Of a stretch of 13,439 bases of DNA, positions 12,628-13,439 are shown one piece after another. The position numbers and the translations under genes were made by a program. How positions within the stretch are numbered: the first letter of the stretch is position 1; every line of letters starts with the position of its first letter. This stretch comes from Acidobacteriota bacterium (GTDB lineage: Bacteria; Acidobacteriota; UBA6911; RPQK01; JADFOI01). The notes beneath the pieces are model-generated. The model had not been told where the DNA came from, ran no database searches, and saw nothing but the letters and a program-made list of their open reading frames with translations. Location of the stretch: assembly GCA_027295745.1 (NCBI GenBank), contig JAPUKI010000188.1, forward strand, positions 1 through 13,439, given 5' to 3'.

Positions 12628-13439
12628 GCCTGGAAAGAAGCTCCCCTAAAACTTTCCCTGTATGCGATTTTCTTGATGTCACGACTAGCTCGGGAGGACC
12701 AACCGCCACAACTCGGCCACCGGCTTCTCCGCCCTCCGGACCCAGATCAATGATCCAATCTGCACATTTGATGACTTCAAGATTGTGTTCGATCACGATC
12801 ACGGTGTTACCACGATCGACTAGCTGATTGAGGATGTCAAGAAGCTTTTTTACGTCCTCAAAATGGAGTCCAGTAGTCGGCTCGTCCAGGATATAGAGCG
12901 TCTTGCCGGTTGAACGTTTGCTCAACTCACGCGAAAGCTTCACTCGCTGAGCTTCCCCGCCGGAGAGGGTGGTGGCCGATTGTCCAAGTTTAACGTAGCC
13001 CAGTCCTACCTCCGCAAGAGTTCGCAGCCTTACCTGGAGGCGAGGAAGGTTCTCGAAAATCGGATAAGCTTCCTGAATGCTCATTTCGAGAATGTCTGCT
13101 ATCGAATATCCCTTGTACTTAATGGAAAGGGTCTCTCGGTTGTAACGGGCACCCTGGCAAGCTTCACAGGTCACGTAGACGTCGGGGAGAAAATTCATCT
13201 CAATCTTGCGCAGCCCATCTCCACGGCAGACCTCACAGCGCCCTCCTTTGACATTAAAACTGAAGCGCCCGGGTTTGTATCCTCGGACTCGAGATTCCGG
13301 CAGCAGGGCAAAAAGCTCTCGGATCGGTGTAAAGAGACCTGTATAGGTGGCAGGATTGGAGCGCGGGGTCCGACCAATGGGGGATTGATCAATCTCAATG
13401 ACCTTGTCGATCATCTCCACTCCAGAGATTGCACGATGC
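12614..13439 (-). CDS. uvrA: Excinuclease ABC subunit A, C-terminal part (5' end beyond window)
   Basis: The frame is open to the right edge and 274 codons are seen. It starts in HRAISGVEMIDKVI and IDQSPIGRTPRSNPATYTG, the conserved UvrA segment after the second Walker A region. A zinc finger CEVC, then CEAC 19 residues later, follows. Then come the ABC signature LSGGEAQRVKLSREL, Walker B LYILDEPTTGLH and the switch histidine in VIVIEHNLEVIKCADWI, ending GPEGGEAGG and HTGKVLGELLSRHVQV. UvrA finds DNA lesions with UvrB in nucleotide excision repair. The C-terminal nucleotide-binding domain looks intact and the stop at 12614-12616 is genuine. It heads an operon with the unknown gene that overlaps its end. 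Confidence 0.97.
   Translation of the reverse strand, partial: HRAISGVEMIDKVIEIDQSPIGRTPRSNPATYTGLFTPIRELFALLPESRVRGYKPGRFSFNVKGGRCEVCRGDGLRKIEMNFLPDVYVTCEACQGARYNRETLSIKYKGYSIADILEMSIQEAYPIFENLPRLQVRLRTLAEVGLGYVKLGQSATTLSGGEAQRVKLSRELSKRSTGKTLYILDEPTTGLHFEDVKKLLDILNQLVDRGNTVIVIEHNLEVIKCADWIIDLGPEGGEAGGRVVAVGPPELVVTSRKSHTGKVLGELLSRHVQV

Overview
The window reads as accessory-plus-housekeeping chromosome of a Gram-negative (diderm) bacterium: a complete-looking run of type II secretion (T2SS) core genes implies an outer membrane. Base composition is moderate, many genes overlap, and intergenic DNA is rich in small palindromic and period-7 repeats. An Acidobacteriota-like or related environmental lineage is my best guess, but nothing here fixes the phylum.

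Left part (1-7711, all minus strand, so read right to left): an ECF sigma factor and a zinc-finger anti-sigma factor overlap by 4 bp (ATGA). They are followed by a small exported protein of unknown function, gspE, gspF, and the pseudopilin set gspG, gspH, gspI, gspJ and gspK (cut by the left edge). Genes are tightly packed, and mostly 0-14 bp apart or overlapping. The exception is the gspE-gspF junction, which holds a perfect 10-bp hairpin and a repeat array. The layout suggests one polycistronic unit whose expression could be set by the sigma/anti-sigma pair at its head.

Middle (7712-9433): about 540 bp without a gene, containing a REP-like repeat array and an unexplained stretch. Then comes a membrane-anchored M23 endopeptidase gene with a good sigma-70-type promoter.

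Centre-right (9434-9838): a clear tmRNA gene (ssrA, minus strand) with tag ANEQLPLAA and its own promoter.

Right part (9875-13439): a class I SAM methyltransferase (minus), then a repeat-laden divergent intergenic region. This holds a palindromic mosaic whose second hairpin is split at its loop by a 154-bp MITE-like element with 16-bp terminal inverted repeats and a TTCA duplication. Next are coaE (plus), a 313-residue protein of unknown function, and the C-terminal part of uvrA. The last two overlap by 14 bp on the minus strand.

The most unusual feature is a dispersed set of tandem heptanucleotide (7-bp) repeats of two related families at six places. Two arrays lie inside coding sequence, between the start codon and the prepilin cleavage motif of GspI and GspJ. 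Because 7 is not a multiple of 3, loss or gain of a unit would change the reading frame of a secretion pseudopilin. The arrays also sit directly upstream of gspF, the methyltransferase and coaE, and at the 3' junction of coaE. I do not see a defence system, CRISPR array or other wholly new system in the window.
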